A stretch of DNA of 64,000 bases from Enterococcus mundtii (GCF_013394305.1 NZ_AP019810.1:62001-126000), one strand, 5' to 3'; shown: positions 26,677-35,908, counted from the stretch's first letter. Program-made: numbers and translations. Notes: generated by a model from the sequence alone, not told the origin.

Positions 26677-28230
26677 TTATTTGCCGATCACGTTGAAATT
26701 ATGATTCACTTTTGCATCTATCACTTTTTTTCGTTTGAAATAGTCGGCAATCAATTCGGTCATATCGATTGGATATTCTTTTACGATCTTCTCCGCTGAA
26801 AACATCTTATAATTTCCACCACCAACTGCTCGATATTGATTGATCACCACTTCTAGTGGTTTATCTAAGGGAATCGGTTCCCCTTCTTTTTCAAAGCGCG
26901 TTACACGATGCCCGATGGGGTGATTTAAATCAATTGTGTAATTGATACCTTCATACATATCATAGTTATAATATTGAGGTTTGGGTTGGATATACTTCGG
27001 ATCAAACGTAATTCCTTCATCGGTTGCCATTAAGTAACCAGCCGTTTGTTCGAGTGCTGCTTTCAGTTCTTGTCCCGTCACACGTACAACAGCCAGAGTA
27101 TTCGGGTAAATATAATTCGTAAGAATATGACGCATACTGACAGATTGTGGCAAACCAGTCACTTCATTATTGAATAAGGCTGTTCCTGAAATCTCTGCTC
27201 CAGTCGCATCCATCTGTATTCGATTGATCAATTCAATATATGGATGCTCATTGACTCTAGCTGCCATTGGATCAATAATCCGTAGATCGCCCAGCACTTC
27301 TCCCACTGGTTGGTCTAGCCACACATCTAATGCTTTTGAGACTAGTCCAACTTGTTCAAGAACACTAGGATCTGGAGATGCCTCGTTCGTCGGATAAAGT
27401 TGACACGAGTGGTCTAAGACGATAAACTTATTATCTTGCTTTTTGACAGTTAGTTTGATTGCTCCTACAAAAGCCCCACGATATCCTGGTTGGATCACTG
27501 GTACACCATTGACGACTTCAGCAATTTCACGATGTTGATGCCCTGTGACTAACGCATCGATCCCAGGTACTTCTTGTAATAATTGACTTCCTTCGTTTTC
27601 ACCAGTCATTGCTTCAGTCGGCTCGTTTGTTGTTAGATCTTTTTCAAAACCACCATGGTATCCAACGACGACTAAATCTGCTAACTCACGTAATAGTGGC
27701 ACGTACTTTTTGGCCGTTTCCACAGCCGACACAAAGTGAAGATCCTTGATTGTTTCAGGATTTTCCCAGTTTGGGATATACTGGGTCACTAGTCCCAAGA
27801 CCGCCACTTTGATCCCTTGTTTCTCAATGATCTGATACGGAGGTAAAACCGATTCCTGTTGATTCTTCCTTAACATATTGGCTACGACTATTGGGAAATC
27901 ATAGGATTGGATTGCTTCATTCAAATAGTTCCAGCCATAATTAAATTCATGATTACCTAACACACCTACATCATAGTTCATGCCGTTTAGAAGCTTTGTT
28001 AACGTCGAGACAGAATACTCCGGTTGTTTTGCAACAAAATAACTAAGTGGCGAACCTTGGATAAAGTCACCGTTCTCAATCATGAATACCGGACCGCTTG
28101 CTGCTTGTCTTAATTCCTTCAGTTTTCCAGCTACCTTCGCCACACCAAATGGTTGTTCTAGGTCACTGGCATAATTCGTCGGCAGAACGTAGCCGTGCAT
28201 GTCACTTGTTGCAAGGATCGTCACTTCCAT
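26677..28230 (-). CDS. Bifunctional metallophosphatase / 5'-nucleotidase-like protein
   Basis: A 517-residue protein of the UshA/CpdB group. Metal-binding motifs run in order: ATSDMHGYV, NGDFIQGSPL, GVLGNHEFNYG, GYHGG and VTGHQHRE. From about residue 340 a 5_nucleotid_C domain follows (MRHILTNYIYPNTLAVVRVTGQELKAALEQ, VINQYRAVGGGNY). Unlike classical members it has no signal peptide or anchor, so it probably acts in the cytoplasm on imported nucleotides or phosphodiesters. It is the last gene of a six-gene operon with an ABC importer. Confidence 0.88.
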   Translation of the reverse strand: MEVTILATSDMHGYVLPTNYASDLEQPFGVAKVAGKLKELRQAASGPVFMIENGDFIQGSPLSYFVAKQPEYSVSTLTKLLNGMNYDVGVLGNHEFNYGWNYLNEAIQSYDFPIVVANMLRKNQQESVLPPYQIIEKQGIKVAVLGLVTQYIPNWENPETIKDLHFVSAVETAKKYVPLLRELADLVVVGYHGGFEKDLTTNEPTEAMTGENEGSQLLQEVPGIDALVTGHQHREIAEVVNGVPVIQPGYRGAFVGAIKLTVKKQDNKFIVLDHSCQLYPTNEASPDPSVLEQVGLVSKALDVWLDQPVGEVLGDLRIIDPMAARVNEHPYIELINRIQMDATGAEISGTALFNNEVTGLPQSVSMRHILTNYIYPNTLAVVRVTGQELKAALEQTAGYLMATDEGITFDPKYIQPKPQYYNYDMYEGINYTIDLNHPIGHRVTRFEKEGEPIPLDKPLEVVINQYRAVGGGNYKMFSAEKIVKEYPIDMTELIADYFKRKKVIDAKVNHNFNVIGK

Positions 28231-28252
28231 TATTTCACCCTCTCAGTCGTTT

Positions 28253-29536
28253 TTATTGGTTCCAAGCATCTTCTAACTGCGGTACTGAATCTGTGATCAA
28301 TTGATCTGTATCTTGATTTGTGTTAGCTAATATATTCTCCATGATCGTACGTATTTCGTTGAACGCATTGTCACTATTCTCCACGACTGGAATCGAGAAC
28401 AATTCTTTCGTTGCCTCTTCTAACTGTCGTGGGACTTTTGTTTCCGATGAATTTTTGTAGTCATCACTTTCTAATACTGATTCGATCGTTGGCATATAGC
28501 CAGTCATGGTTGCCCAATACAATTGGTTTTCTGGCTCTGATAAGAATTTCATATATAAAAACGCTGCTGTCCGTTCTTCTGGTGTGGCACTACTGAACAT
28601 GTAGAGATCCGTTCCTTGTTGTAAATTGATTTTTTCAGGGCGTGGAGCAACATCATACGTAAATACACCTTCCGTATCTTTCTTCACATATCCTTCCCCT
28701 GCAATCGATCCGATAAACATAGCTACTTTTTGATTGGCAAAAGGCCCTGATAAATAGTTGTCTGATCCCGCAATCCGGAAGTATCCATCTTTGACACCCT
28801 CCGCGTAATAGTTGATCAATTCTTTTGATTTGTCACTGGTCAAATCTAACTCTTTGTTAAATTCAACCCCTTTGTTTTCCATACCGATCGTATAATAGTT
28901 GTTCAAAGAATCAAAGCCGGCACCTACAACTTCGCCATCCGTTGCTTCATAAATCTTTTGGGATGCTTCTTTGAGTTCAGCGAATGTCGTTGGTACAGCG
29001 ACATCATATTTTTCCAACATATCTTTGTTATAAAAGAGCATTTCAGTCGATTTATTAAAAGGAATACCGTACTGGACATCATTGATCTTGGCGCCATCCA
29101 GCAAAGAGGTACGAATCGCTTCTTGGTCTTGCCAACCAATCGTGTCATTATCGATCAATGGTTGGAGATCAACGAGCATCTCGTCTTGTGCAGCATCGTA
29201 TAACCAACCAGGATAAGCTTGAGTAATGGTTGGTAGATCTCCTGGTGACGGAAGAGTGGAGTTGATCTTTGCTTGTAGATCAGAATATTGGGCTTGGTTT
29301 TGTAATTCGACTTTGATAGTTGGGTTTGCTTTAACAAAATCATCAGTCATCTTTTGTAACGCTGTTTCTTGCGCACCGTTCATTGCATGCCAAAAGGTGA
29401 TCGTCGTGTCTTTTGTTAAATCAGTGACAATTTCTTCACTTGACGAAGATGCGTTCGAGCCAGTGTTCCCACAGGCGCCTAAAGTCATTACAGCTGCTGA
29501 TGCTACCAAAAACTTACTAATAGTTGTCCATTTCAT
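28253..29536 (-). CDS. ABC transporter substrate-binding lipoprotein (UgpB-like)
   Basis: A 427-residue extracellular solute-binding protein. Signal peptide and lipobox (FLVASAAVMTLGAC) precede the family core ITFWHAMNGAQETALQKMTDDFVKANPTIKVELQNQ, GIPFNKSTEMLFYNKDMLEKY and FLYMKFLSEPENQLYW. The closest characterised relatives bind glycerol-3-phosphate or glycerophosphodiesters, but related proteins bind sugars. It lies inside an operon with two permeases, an ATPase and two metallohydrolases. Confidence 0.9.
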   Translation of the reverse strand: MKWTTISKFLVASAAVMTLGACGNTGSNASSSSEEIVTDLTKDTTITFWHAMNGAQETALQKMTDDFVKANPTIKVELQNQAQYSDLQAKINSTLPSPGDLPTITQAYPGWLYDAAQDEMLVDLQPLIDNDTIGWQDQEAIRTSLLDGAKINDVQYGIPFNKSTEMLFYNKDMLEKYDVAVPTTFAELKEASQKIYEATDGEVVGAGFDSLNNYYTIGMENKGVEFNKELDLTSDKSKELINYYAEGVKDGYFRIAGSDNYLSGPFANQKVAMFIGSIAGEGYVKKDTEGVFTYDVAPRPEKINLQQGTDLYMFSSATPEERTAAFLYMKFLSEPENQLYWATMTGYMPTIESVLESDDYKNSSETKVPRQLEEATKELFSIPVVENSDNAFNEIRTIMENILANTNQDTDQLITDSVPQLEDAWNQ

Positions 29537-29553
29537 TTTTCATTTTCCTCCAA

Positions 29554-30834
29554 TTATAGTTGAATGGTTTCGCCTCTTTGTACTAATACTCTGCTTCCAT
29601 ATGGATTATGCATACTCTCAGGTTTTAACGTATGGATTGGGACCAACATAGCTGGTTTTATCCGATCGATGATTTCTGCTAGATCCGCAGGTTTTGCATG
29701 ACCTGATAATGATAACTGCTTAAACTCCACTTGTTGCTTTTCAAAAGATGCTCTAAAAATCGCGTACTGGGGATCAAACTCGCCTAATGGTTGGGCATCA
29801 CTGTGTATATACAGACCTCCTTTTTGTAATGAGTCAACCTTACCAACAAATTGCCAAAAATAATCTGTCGAATCTGCTAATAAAGTATCGTAAGAATACT
29901 CAAGTTGTGGATCTAATGTATCGATCCGCTCTTTCTTCTCAGCGTAGTAATAAGGGACTTCTCGTTTTGCGACTTTTTGTAAGAGTAAAGCCATTTCTGC
30001 TTCCACAACTACTTGTCGTGGGGAGGCATCGATCAAAGCTTCCCAGCGTTTGATGTTCGCTGGATAAAAATTGAAGGTCAATTGACGATTCTCGTTTTCT
30101 TGGATCAACTTCACCAGTTGCTCCGTCAGTCCTCTTTCGCTATCTAGTGATGTCACATGTTTCTTTTCTTTCTCTGGGAAACTAATGCTCACTCCTTCCA
30201 GCATCAATACATCGACCTTCTGTGCCGCTTCACAAAACTCTTCTGTCAAATGTCGGTCAAATCCATGAAGACGAAGGTCACCTGAATAAGCAATCAAAGC
30301 AGTTGGTGTTTCGATAAGAAAGGCTGCTGCCCCATATGCATCATGATCCACAGGAAACAAACGTATCGTTATTTCGCCAATGTGAATATCTTGATCAGGC
30401 GCAATCGTTTTGATCATTCGTGTATTTCCTTCTATATAAGGGGAAGGCAACAAGAATGTCCCGTTACGATTTAAGCTTTCCAATAAATCTTTGGTCGGCT
30501 CTAATGTATATAAGGGGATTTTTGGATCAAGATAATTGATCATTTTTGTATGATCCAAGTGAACATGCGATAAAAATACTGCAGTATTTTTAAACTTAGT
30601 CTCTTGCTTTTGTGTGGTCAATCGAGGATCATAAATATCAATTGCTGGAATAAATCCTACATCTAGTAAAGTTGGTAGCTCTTCATTTGGTAAGTTGATC
30701 TCAGGATGATATTCTGTCCCAAAGTCAAAAAAGATTCTATCGTCCCCGTAAGCAATTTCAATGACTGTTCCACCGATCGTCATGAGCCCACTATGAAAGG
30801 TAATACTTGTTTTTTGATTAGCCTTTGATCCCAT
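29554..30834 (-). CDS. Metallo-beta-lactamase-fold hydrolase (beta-CASP/RNase J-like)
   Basis: A 426-residue MBL-fold enzyme. The zinc-binding motif is FLSHVHLDHTKM, followed by FPVDHDAYGAAAFLIETPTALIAYSGDLRLHG and, near the C-terminus, SLSGHAKPADLAEIIDRIKPAMLVPIHTLKPE, which resembles the SGHA...P-HG end of RNase J and other beta-CASP proteins. I choose the ATG at 30834, 9 bases after GAGGAG and overlapping the permease gene by 17 bases; the longer frame lies within the permease. Its substrate is unknown; it might be a nucleic acid or a small phosphodiester. Confidence 0.82.
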   Translation of the reverse strand: MGSKANQKTSITFHSGLMTIGGTVIEIAYGDDRIFFDFGTEYHPEINLPNEELPTLLDVGFIPAIDIYDPRLTTQKQETKFKNTAVFLSHVHLDHTKMINYLDPKIPLYTLEPTKDLLESLNRNGTFLLPSPYIEGNTRMIKTIAPDQDIHIGEITIRLFPVDHDAYGAAAFLIETPTALIAYSGDLRLHGFDRHLTEEFCEAAQKVDVLMLEGVSISFPEKEKKHVTSLDSERGLTEQLVKLIQENENRQLTFNFYPANIKRWEALIDASPRQVVVEAEMALLLQKVAKREVPYYYAEKKERIDTLDPQLEYSYDTLLADSTDYFWQFVGKVDSLQKGGLYIHSDAQPLGEFDPQYAIFRASFEKQQVEFKQLSLSGHAKPADLAEIIDRIKPAMLVPIHTLKPESMHNPYGSRVLVQRGETIQL

Positions 30835-31636
30835 TTTTTGCCACTCCTCGGATGATTTCTTTTCTAAAAATAAAGTAAATAAGCACAATTGGTAATACCG
30901 TTAAGGTGGCTGCTGCTAATTGTAAGTGGACATCACTGCCACTTTCGCTCGTAAATGCAGATAAGCCATTGTTCAATAATCGAAACCTTTTGTCATTTGT
31001 GACCAATAACGGCCATAAAAAGGAGTTCCAACTCGAAATGAAAGTCAAAATTCCTACTGTGACCAGCGCTGGCTTAGACATAGGAACAAGGATCTTTTTT
31101 ATATATTCCATATCAGATGCGCCATCGATCTTAGCTGCTTGATAAAAGGAACGTGAAATACTTTTCAAGTAATTAGTCAAATAATAAATATAAAAAATAC
31201 TCGTCAAAAACGGTAAAATCAAGGCAGTATAAGAGTTCAACAAGCCTAAACGTGCGATTGTATTATAATTCGTAAATATGATCGACTCGTATGGAATCAT
31301 CAACAGAGAAATCAATCCTACCATCACTACTTTCTTGTAGCGAAATTCCAAAGTTGCTAAAGCAAATGCTGCCAACAGTGAAGTGATAATGGTTGCCAAT
31401 GTGGTTACTAACGATACAAATGACGTGTTGATGAAGTATTGAATAAATGGCGCTTTTTCAAATACCGCGAAATAATTCACCCATTGAAAGGAATCAGGTA
31501 TAACAGTTGGTGGAATACTTGTCGCTTCCCGATACGTCATCAATCCACCGAGTATCATATAGATAAATGGAAAAACAGTAATGATTCCTAGGAGTGTCAA
31601 AAATAAGAGTGAGAGCAATGTAACGATTTTTTTCAT
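30818..31636 (-). CDS. ABC transporter permease (UgpE-like)
   Basis: A 272-residue inner permease of the MalG/UgpE type with six transmembrane helices and the ATPase-coupling EAA loop (YQAAKIDGASDMEYIKKILVPMSKPALVTVGILTFISSWN). It overlaps the upstream permease gene by 4 bases. Confidence 0.92.
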   Translation of the reverse strand: MKKIVTLLSLLFLTLLGIITVFPFIYMILGGLMTYREATSIPPTVIPDSFQWVNYFAVFEKAPFIQYFINTSFVSLVTTLATIITSLLAAFALATLEFRYKKVVMVGLISLLMIPYESIIFTNYNTIARLGLLNSYTALILPFLTSIFYIYYLTNYLKSISRSFYQAAKIDGASDMEYIKKILVPMSKPALVTVGILTFISSWNSFLWPLLVTNDKRFRLLNNGLSAFTSESGSDVHLQLAAATLTVLPIVLIYFIFRKEIIRGVAKNGIKG

Positions 31637-32523
31637 CTTTGTCTCCCCACTTTCTTCAAAATCAACTGTTGGAAAAAAGTAATACTTAGAATAAGCAAGA
31701 ATAAAACAAGTGTTGCTGCCATAGCTAGACCTGGTCTACCTGCAACGTGGAACTTATCATAAATGTAAAATACTGCGGTCATCGCACTTTTTGCAATTCC
31801 AGCTTGACCACCAAACAGTGCATAAACTTGCGTGTAGATTTTAAATGCGCCAATCAAATTGACTGTTAAGAGAAACGTCAATGTAGGAAGCAGTTGGGGC
31901 AAAGTGATTTGTAAAAAAATCTCCCATTCATTTGCGCCAAACATTTTCGCGATCTTGTAATGCTCTTTGTCAATGTTACGGAATCCGGCTAATAATATGA
32001 TGATATTGAAAGCTAGACTTGTCCAAATACCAAAGAGGATCAAAGTCGGCATACTCATTGACACACTATCTAACCAATTCACGCGGGGAAGCCCAACAAA
32101 CTCGAGTAAATAATTGATGAGTCCGTAAGATCCGTTGAAAAAATAGCGAAAAACAATACCGATCGCTATTGTACTCGTGACATAGGGCATAAAAAAAATC
32201 GCTTCAAAAAATGACTTATACTTTACTTTTTCAAAAATCACCCACGCAATTGCTAATGAAAGAATCAAAGCAATTGGTACGACGGTAAAACTGTAGAATG
32301 CAGTATTTTTCAATGCGCGAAAAAATACCGGATCACTAAACAACCGTTGATAATTCTCAACTCCTGCAAAGCGAGGATTGATCAATGTCCCTTTTTGAAA
32401 GCTCATAAAAAAAGCTCGAAAAAGCGGATAAATATTGAATACGAAAATTGCAAGTAATGCTGGAAGCAAAAAATACCAAGCCTTTAGCTGATTTTCAGAG
32501 TTATAATTCTTCTTTCCCATCAA
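31633..32523 (-). CDS. ABC transporter permease (UgpA-like)
   Basis: A 296-residue permease of the MalF/UgpA type with six transmembrane helices. The EAA loop reads YKIAKMFGANEWEIFLQITLPQLLPTLTFLLTVNLIGAFKIYTQVYALFGG. It overlaps the ATPase gene by 4 bases and the next permease gene by 4, so the transporter subunits are translationally coupled. Confidence 0.92.
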   Translation of the reverse strand: MMGKKNYNSENQLKAWYFLLPALLAIFVFNIYPLFRAFFMSFQKGTLINPRFAGVENYQRLFSDPVFFRALKNTAFYSFTVVPIALILSLAIAWVIFEKVKYKSFFEAIFFMPYVTSTIAIGIVFRYFFNGSYGLINYLLEFVGLPRVNWLDSVSMSMPTLILFGIWTSLAFNIIILLAGFRNIDKEHYKIAKMFGANEWEIFLQITLPQLLPTLTFLLTVNLIGAFKIYTQVYALFGGQAGIAKSAMTAVFYIYDKFHVAGRPGLAMAATLVLFLLILSITFFQQLILKKVGRQR

Positions 32524-33590
32524 TAGATCCTCTCTCCATCAAGACTGAATAAGAACACTTTAGGATAAGCCAAATTAAACGTAACCTTAGTTCCTTCAGT
32601 AATCTCATTTTCCACTCGTACAATCGACTTTACTCGCTCTCCTGCAAGTTCAAAGTGTAAAATCCGTTCACGACCGATCAACTCAACACTTTGAATCTTC
32701 CCTTTCAAAGGTCCATTATCGCTTGGAAAGATATCTTCAGGACGCATGCCTAAGTAATATTTACCATTTGTGATTGATTTTTTGAAACGCTTTTCCATAA
32801 AATGAGTAAGTGGTAAATCAAATGACGCATGTTTGACCCGATCATCGATGACTTCAATCGGTAAAAAATTAATAATTGGATTACCAATGAATTTCGCCAC
32901 GAATAAATTTTCTGGCTCTAAATAGAGATTTTGAGGGTCATCTTCTTGTTGTATCTTGCCATCTTCCAACAAGATGATTTTGTCACTGATCGATAGAGCT
33001 TCTTCTTGATCGTGGGTGACAAAAATCGTCGTGATCCCCACTTCTTTCACTAACCTGCGAATTTCTTCACGGATCTTCAAGCGTAGTCGAGCATCGAGAT
33101 TACTTAAAGGTTCATCCAATAATAAGACTTCTGGTTCTGGTACTAAGGCTCTCGTGATGGCTACTCGTTGTTGTTGCCCACCAGATAAAGTCCCAGGTTT
33201 CTTGTTCTGCAACTCTTTGATATTGGTTAAATCCATATATTTTTCAGCAATCACTTTTGCTTCGCCTTTTTTCTTTTTATTATCCCCAACTAATAAAGGA
33301 AACATGATGTTTTCTAAGACAGTCATGTGTGGATACAACGCGTAATTTTGAAAAACAAAGCCAATATTACGATCTTTAGGTTCTGTTTTTATGACCGATT
33401 GCCCGTTAAAACGAATATCGCCATCTGTCGGTTGTAATAGTCCTGCGATGAGGTTCAACATCGTTGATTTACCACAGCCACTAGGGCCTAAAAGACAAAC
33501 AAGTTCTCCTCTTTCAATCGCAAAATCTACTTGCTTCAATGCTTCAAAGCCATTATCAAAAGTTTTCTGTAATCCGATCACCTCAATCAT
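32520..33590 (-). CDS. ABC transporter ATP-binding protein (UgpC/MsmK-like)
   Basis: A 356-residue ATPase. Walker A GPSGCGKST, Q-loop VFQNYALYPHMTV, signature LSGGQQQRVAITRAL, Walker B VLLLDEPLSNLD and the switch histidine in IFVTHDQEEA are all intact; a C-terminal TOBE domain (LGMRPEDIF) follows. It is the first gene of the operon. It could also energise other sugar transporters, as MsmK does. Confidence 0.92.
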   Translation of the reverse strand: MIEVIGLQKTFDNGFEALKQVDFAIERGELVCLLGPSGCGKSTMLNLIAGLLQPTDGDIRFNGQSVIKTEPKDRNIGFVFQNYALYPHMTVLENIMFPLLVGDNKKKKGEAKVIAEKYMDLTNIKELQNKKPGTLSGGQQQRVAITRALVPEPEVLLLDEPLSNLDARLRLKIREEIRRLVKEVGITTIFVTHDQEEALSISDKIILLEDGKIQQEDDPQNLYLEPENLFVAKFIGNPIINFLPIEVIDDRVKHASFDLPLTHFMEKRFKKSITNGKYYLGMRPEDIFPSDNGPLKGKIQSVELIGRERILHFELAGERVKSIVRVENEITEGTKVTFNLAYPKVFLFSLDGERIY

Positions 33591-33735
33591 AAGTGACCCT
33601 CCGCTCTTCCTTATATTTTTTATGACAGTTGTTTTCTTTCACATCTTCATCTTAACGTTCGAATATTTAGATTACATATATTATTTGTAAATATCTTGAA
33701 AATATTCTTAACTCCTAGTTTTTATGTTTGTTTTA

Positions 33736-33764
33736 TTGTAAAAAATTGAAATCAACGTTATAAA
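33736..33764 (+). promoter_or_regulatory. Promoter of a candidate small RNA
   Basis: TTGTAA, a 17-base spacer and TATAAA on the plus strand, with no coding frame downstream before the IS element. Confidence 0.5.
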
Positions 33765-33770
33765 ATGATG

Positions 33771-33925
33771 CTTATAAAAACTCTTCATATAATATTTCAA
33801 TAAAAGGATAACAAAGAAAAAATGCTTTATCTATAGCAATATTTAACGTCAATACGAGAAATAACAGTTATCTAGCAGTTAAACCTCGAAGATTGCTATG
33901 GAATAAGCATTTTGTTATTTTTTTA
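33771..33925 (+). ncRNA. Candidate small RNA with long terminal hairpin
   Basis: The predicted transcript of about 150 bases ends in a hairpin with 20 of 22 paired positions (arms 33819-33840 and 33892-33913) that encloses a TTTAAC/GTTAAA inner stem, and then a T-run (TTATTTTTTT). It has its own promoter and no coding frame. It matches no RNA family I know. An attenuator or mobile-element inverted repeat would be alternatives. Confidence 0.4.
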
Positions 33926-34039
33926 ATATCAAAAAAATCGTAATTTACATATTATTTTTATGATAAATACGGAATTCAAGTGACTTAACCGATTGATAAA
34001 AGACAAACAACGAATATTCGAAAATATGTACAAACAAAC

Positions 34040-34053
34040 AGACCACAAAGAGT
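34040..34053. terminator. Left arm of a hairpin split by the IS
   Basis: AGACCACAAAGAGT, exactly complementary to ACTCTTTGTGGTCT at 35589-35602. Without the IS the two arms would form a 14-base perfect stem with a 13-base loop, probably the terminator between the ABC operon region and the glsB operon. Confidence 0.7.
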
Positions 34054-34057
34054 TAGA

Positions 34058-34065
34058 ATAAAAAC
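34058..34065. repeat. Target-site duplication, left copy
   Basis: ATAAAAAC, identical to the 8 bases immediately after the right end of the IS. Eight bases is the usual ISL3-family duplication. Confidence 0.85.
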
Positions 34066-34201
34066 GGCTCTATAATTTATGGGACTGATGAATCAGAATT
34101 GATTCTTCAGTCCCATTTTCATTTTAGGTATTAAAAAACATATCGTTCTCTAGTATGATTAAATCACCACAAAATAAACAACTGAGAGGACGATATGCTA
34201 T

Positions 34202-35497
34202 ATGAATGATTCTATCAAAAAAATGCTGAGAATAATAGAGAAAGATTTGATGATTACAGAGGTCTCTTACGAGACCCTTCAGAAGAAAAAGACGTTGGTC
34301 GTCGATGCTGTTCTCTCGCCTACTCCTCGTGCTTGTAGAAGTTGTGGTTCTACTGTGGTAGATGGAAACGGGAAAGCAATTATAGTGAAAAATGGAAAAA
34401 AAGAAACGATTGTCCGTTTTGAACAATACAATCATATGCCTTTGGTTATGCGCCTAAAAAAGCAGCGCTATACCTGTAAAAACTGCCGAACCCATTGGAC
34501 TGCTCAAAGTTATTTTGTCCAATCCAGACATTCAATCGCAAATCATGTTAGATATAAAATTGCTTCTTTACTGACTGAAAAAGTATCTTTATCTTTTATT
34601 GCGAAAAGCTGTCAGGTATCTTTGACCACTGTTATTCGTACATTGAAAGAGTTTAAAAGCTATTTACCAAAGCAATCTAAGAAGATTCTCCCAAGAGTAT
34701 TGATGGTTGATGAATTTCGTTCGCATGCTTCCATAGAAGATAAAATGAGCTTTATTTGCGCAGATGGCGAAACAGGAAAATTAATAGATGTTTTGCCTAC
34801 GCGTAAATTACCTCGATTAACAAGCTATTTCTTAAAGTGTACCAATCCAGAAGAAGTAGAATTCTTGGTGACAGACATGAACGCCGCCTACTTCCAGCTC
34901 ACCAAGCGTGTTCTGCCAAATGCGAAAATAGTGATTGATCGGTTTCATATTGTCAAACACATGAATCAAGCGTTCAATGAGTTGCGTATCCGTGAAATGA
35001 ATGAACTTCGTAAAGCAGGACAGAAAAGCCAGGCAGAAAAACTGAAAAAGAACTGGCGCTTTTTGCTAAAAAATCGTGCAAACATCAACCATTATGAATA
35101 CAAAACATGGAAAAGTTTCCGAGCACCAAAATACCCATTTCTTACTGAAGCAATGATGATTGATCGATTGCTTGAGTTTTCTACGCCCCTAAAGGAGGCG
35201 TATCCCTTTTTTCATGAATTAGTTGAAGCCTTTCGAGACAAAGACCCTGACTTATTTTTCTCCTTATTAGCAGAACTTCCCGAAACGTTGGATGACAGCT
35301 TTCGGGAAAAGCTTCAAAACCTTCTGACCTATGAAGAAGGCATCACCAACGCAATGATCTATCCTTATTCCAATGGAAAAATAGAAGCGAAGAATACCCA
35401 CATAAAGACAATGAAACGAGTATCCTACGGATTTAAATCATTCGAGAACATGAGAATTAGAATCTTTTTGATCAATCAATTAATCAAAGTAAGATAA
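34202..35497 (+). CDS. ISL3-family transposase
   Basis: A 431-residue DDE transposase. N-terminal zinc-binding cysteines are CRSCG and CKNCRTHW; the helix-turn-helix is LSFIAKSCQVSLTTVIRTLKEF. The catalytic core follows: VLMVDEFRSH, FLVTDMNAAYFQLTKRVLPNAKIVIDRFHIVKHMNQAF, and the final glutamate region YSNGKIEAKNTHIKTMKRVSYGFKSFENMRIRI. No truncation is visible. Confidence 0.95.
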   Translation: MNDSIKKMLRIIEKDLMITEVSYETLQKKKTLVVDAVLSPTPRACRSCGSTVVDGNGKAIIVKNGKKETIVRFEQYNHMPLVMRLKKQRYTCKNCRTHWTAQSYFVQSRHSIANHVRYKIASLLTEKVSLSFIAKSCQVSLTTVIRTLKEFKSYLPKQSKKILPRVLMVDEFRSHASIEDKMSFICADGETGKLIDVLPTRKLPRLTSYFLKCTNPEEVEFLVTDMNAAYFQLTKRVLPNAKIVIDRFHIVKHMNQAFNELRIREMNELRKAGQKSQAEKLKKNWRFLLKNRANINHYEYKTWKSFRAPKYPFLTEAMMIDRLLEFSTPLKEAYPFFHELVEAFRDKDPDLFFSLLAELPETLDDSFREKLQNLLTYEEGITNAMIYPYSNGKIEAKNTHIKTMKRVSYGFKSFENMRIRIFLINQLIKVR

Positions 35498-35501
35498 CAA
35501 A

Positions 35502-35540
35502 AAATCTGAGCCAGAATGAGGTTCATTCTGACCCAGATTT
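35502..35540 (+). terminator. Hairpin after the transposase, inside the IS
   Basis: AAATCTGAGCCAGAATGA-GG-TTCATTCTGACCCAGATTT, a nearly perfect stem just after the stop codon. Confidence 0.65.
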
Positions 35541-35579
35541 GATTTTGCACAACTCATCAGTCCTTATTGACAAAGAGCC

Positions 35580-35587
35580 ATAAAAAC
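35580..35587. repeat. Target-site duplication, right copy
   Basis: ATAAAAAC, matching 34058-34065. Confidence 0.85.
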
Positions 35588-35665
35588 TACTCTTTGTGGT
35601 CTGTTAGAATGTTTAGTCGATCTCTTTCTTGATCAGATCATTACATCTGAGTAAGCGATCTTTGC

Positions 35666-35908
35666 TTAAAGCTTACGTGCAAAGAATGAAACGATCAATA
35701 CTAAAATGATTGCTCCGATAAGTGATGGTACGATTGCCATTCCACCGATCACTGGACCCCAAGTACCTAAAAGTGCTTGACCAATAGCTGATCCAACTAA
35801 ACCTGCGATCACATTCGCAATGATTCCCATTGAAGAACCTTTATTTGTGATTGCTCCTGCAATTGCTCCGATAATACCACCAACGATTAATGACCAAATA
35901 AATCCCAT
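35666..35908 (-). CDS. glsB: GlsB / YeaQ-YmgE family membrane protein (copy 1)
   Basis: An 80-residue membrane protein (transglycosylase-associated family) rich in Gly and Ile, with three hydrophobic segments (IWSLIVGGIIGAIAGAI, IIANVIAGLVGSAIGQALLG, VPSLIGAIILVLIVSFF). It follows gls24 in an operon, as in E. faecalis and E. faecium general stress loci. It differs from copy 2 (45901-46143) at only three residues. Confidence 0.92.
   Translation of the reverse strand: MGFIWSLIVGGIIGAIAGAITNKGSSMGIIANVIAGLVGSAIGQALLGTWGPVIGGMAIVPSLIGAIILVLIVSFFARKL

Larger units (their letters stand above)
34066..35579 (+). mobile_element. Intact ISL3-family insertion sequence (1514 bp)
   Basis: Terminal inverted repeats start GGCTCT at both ends and share GGACTGATGA further in. 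An 8-base target duplication flanks the element and one full-length transposase fills it. The left end carries a hairpin (34080-34118) just inside the repeat that could stop incoming transcription. All signs point to recent insertion. Confidence 0.92.

Noticed and set aside
29226-29651. Plus-strand frame opposite the binding-protein gene
   Set aside because: Fully antisense to the well-supported UgpB-like and MBL genes; shadow.
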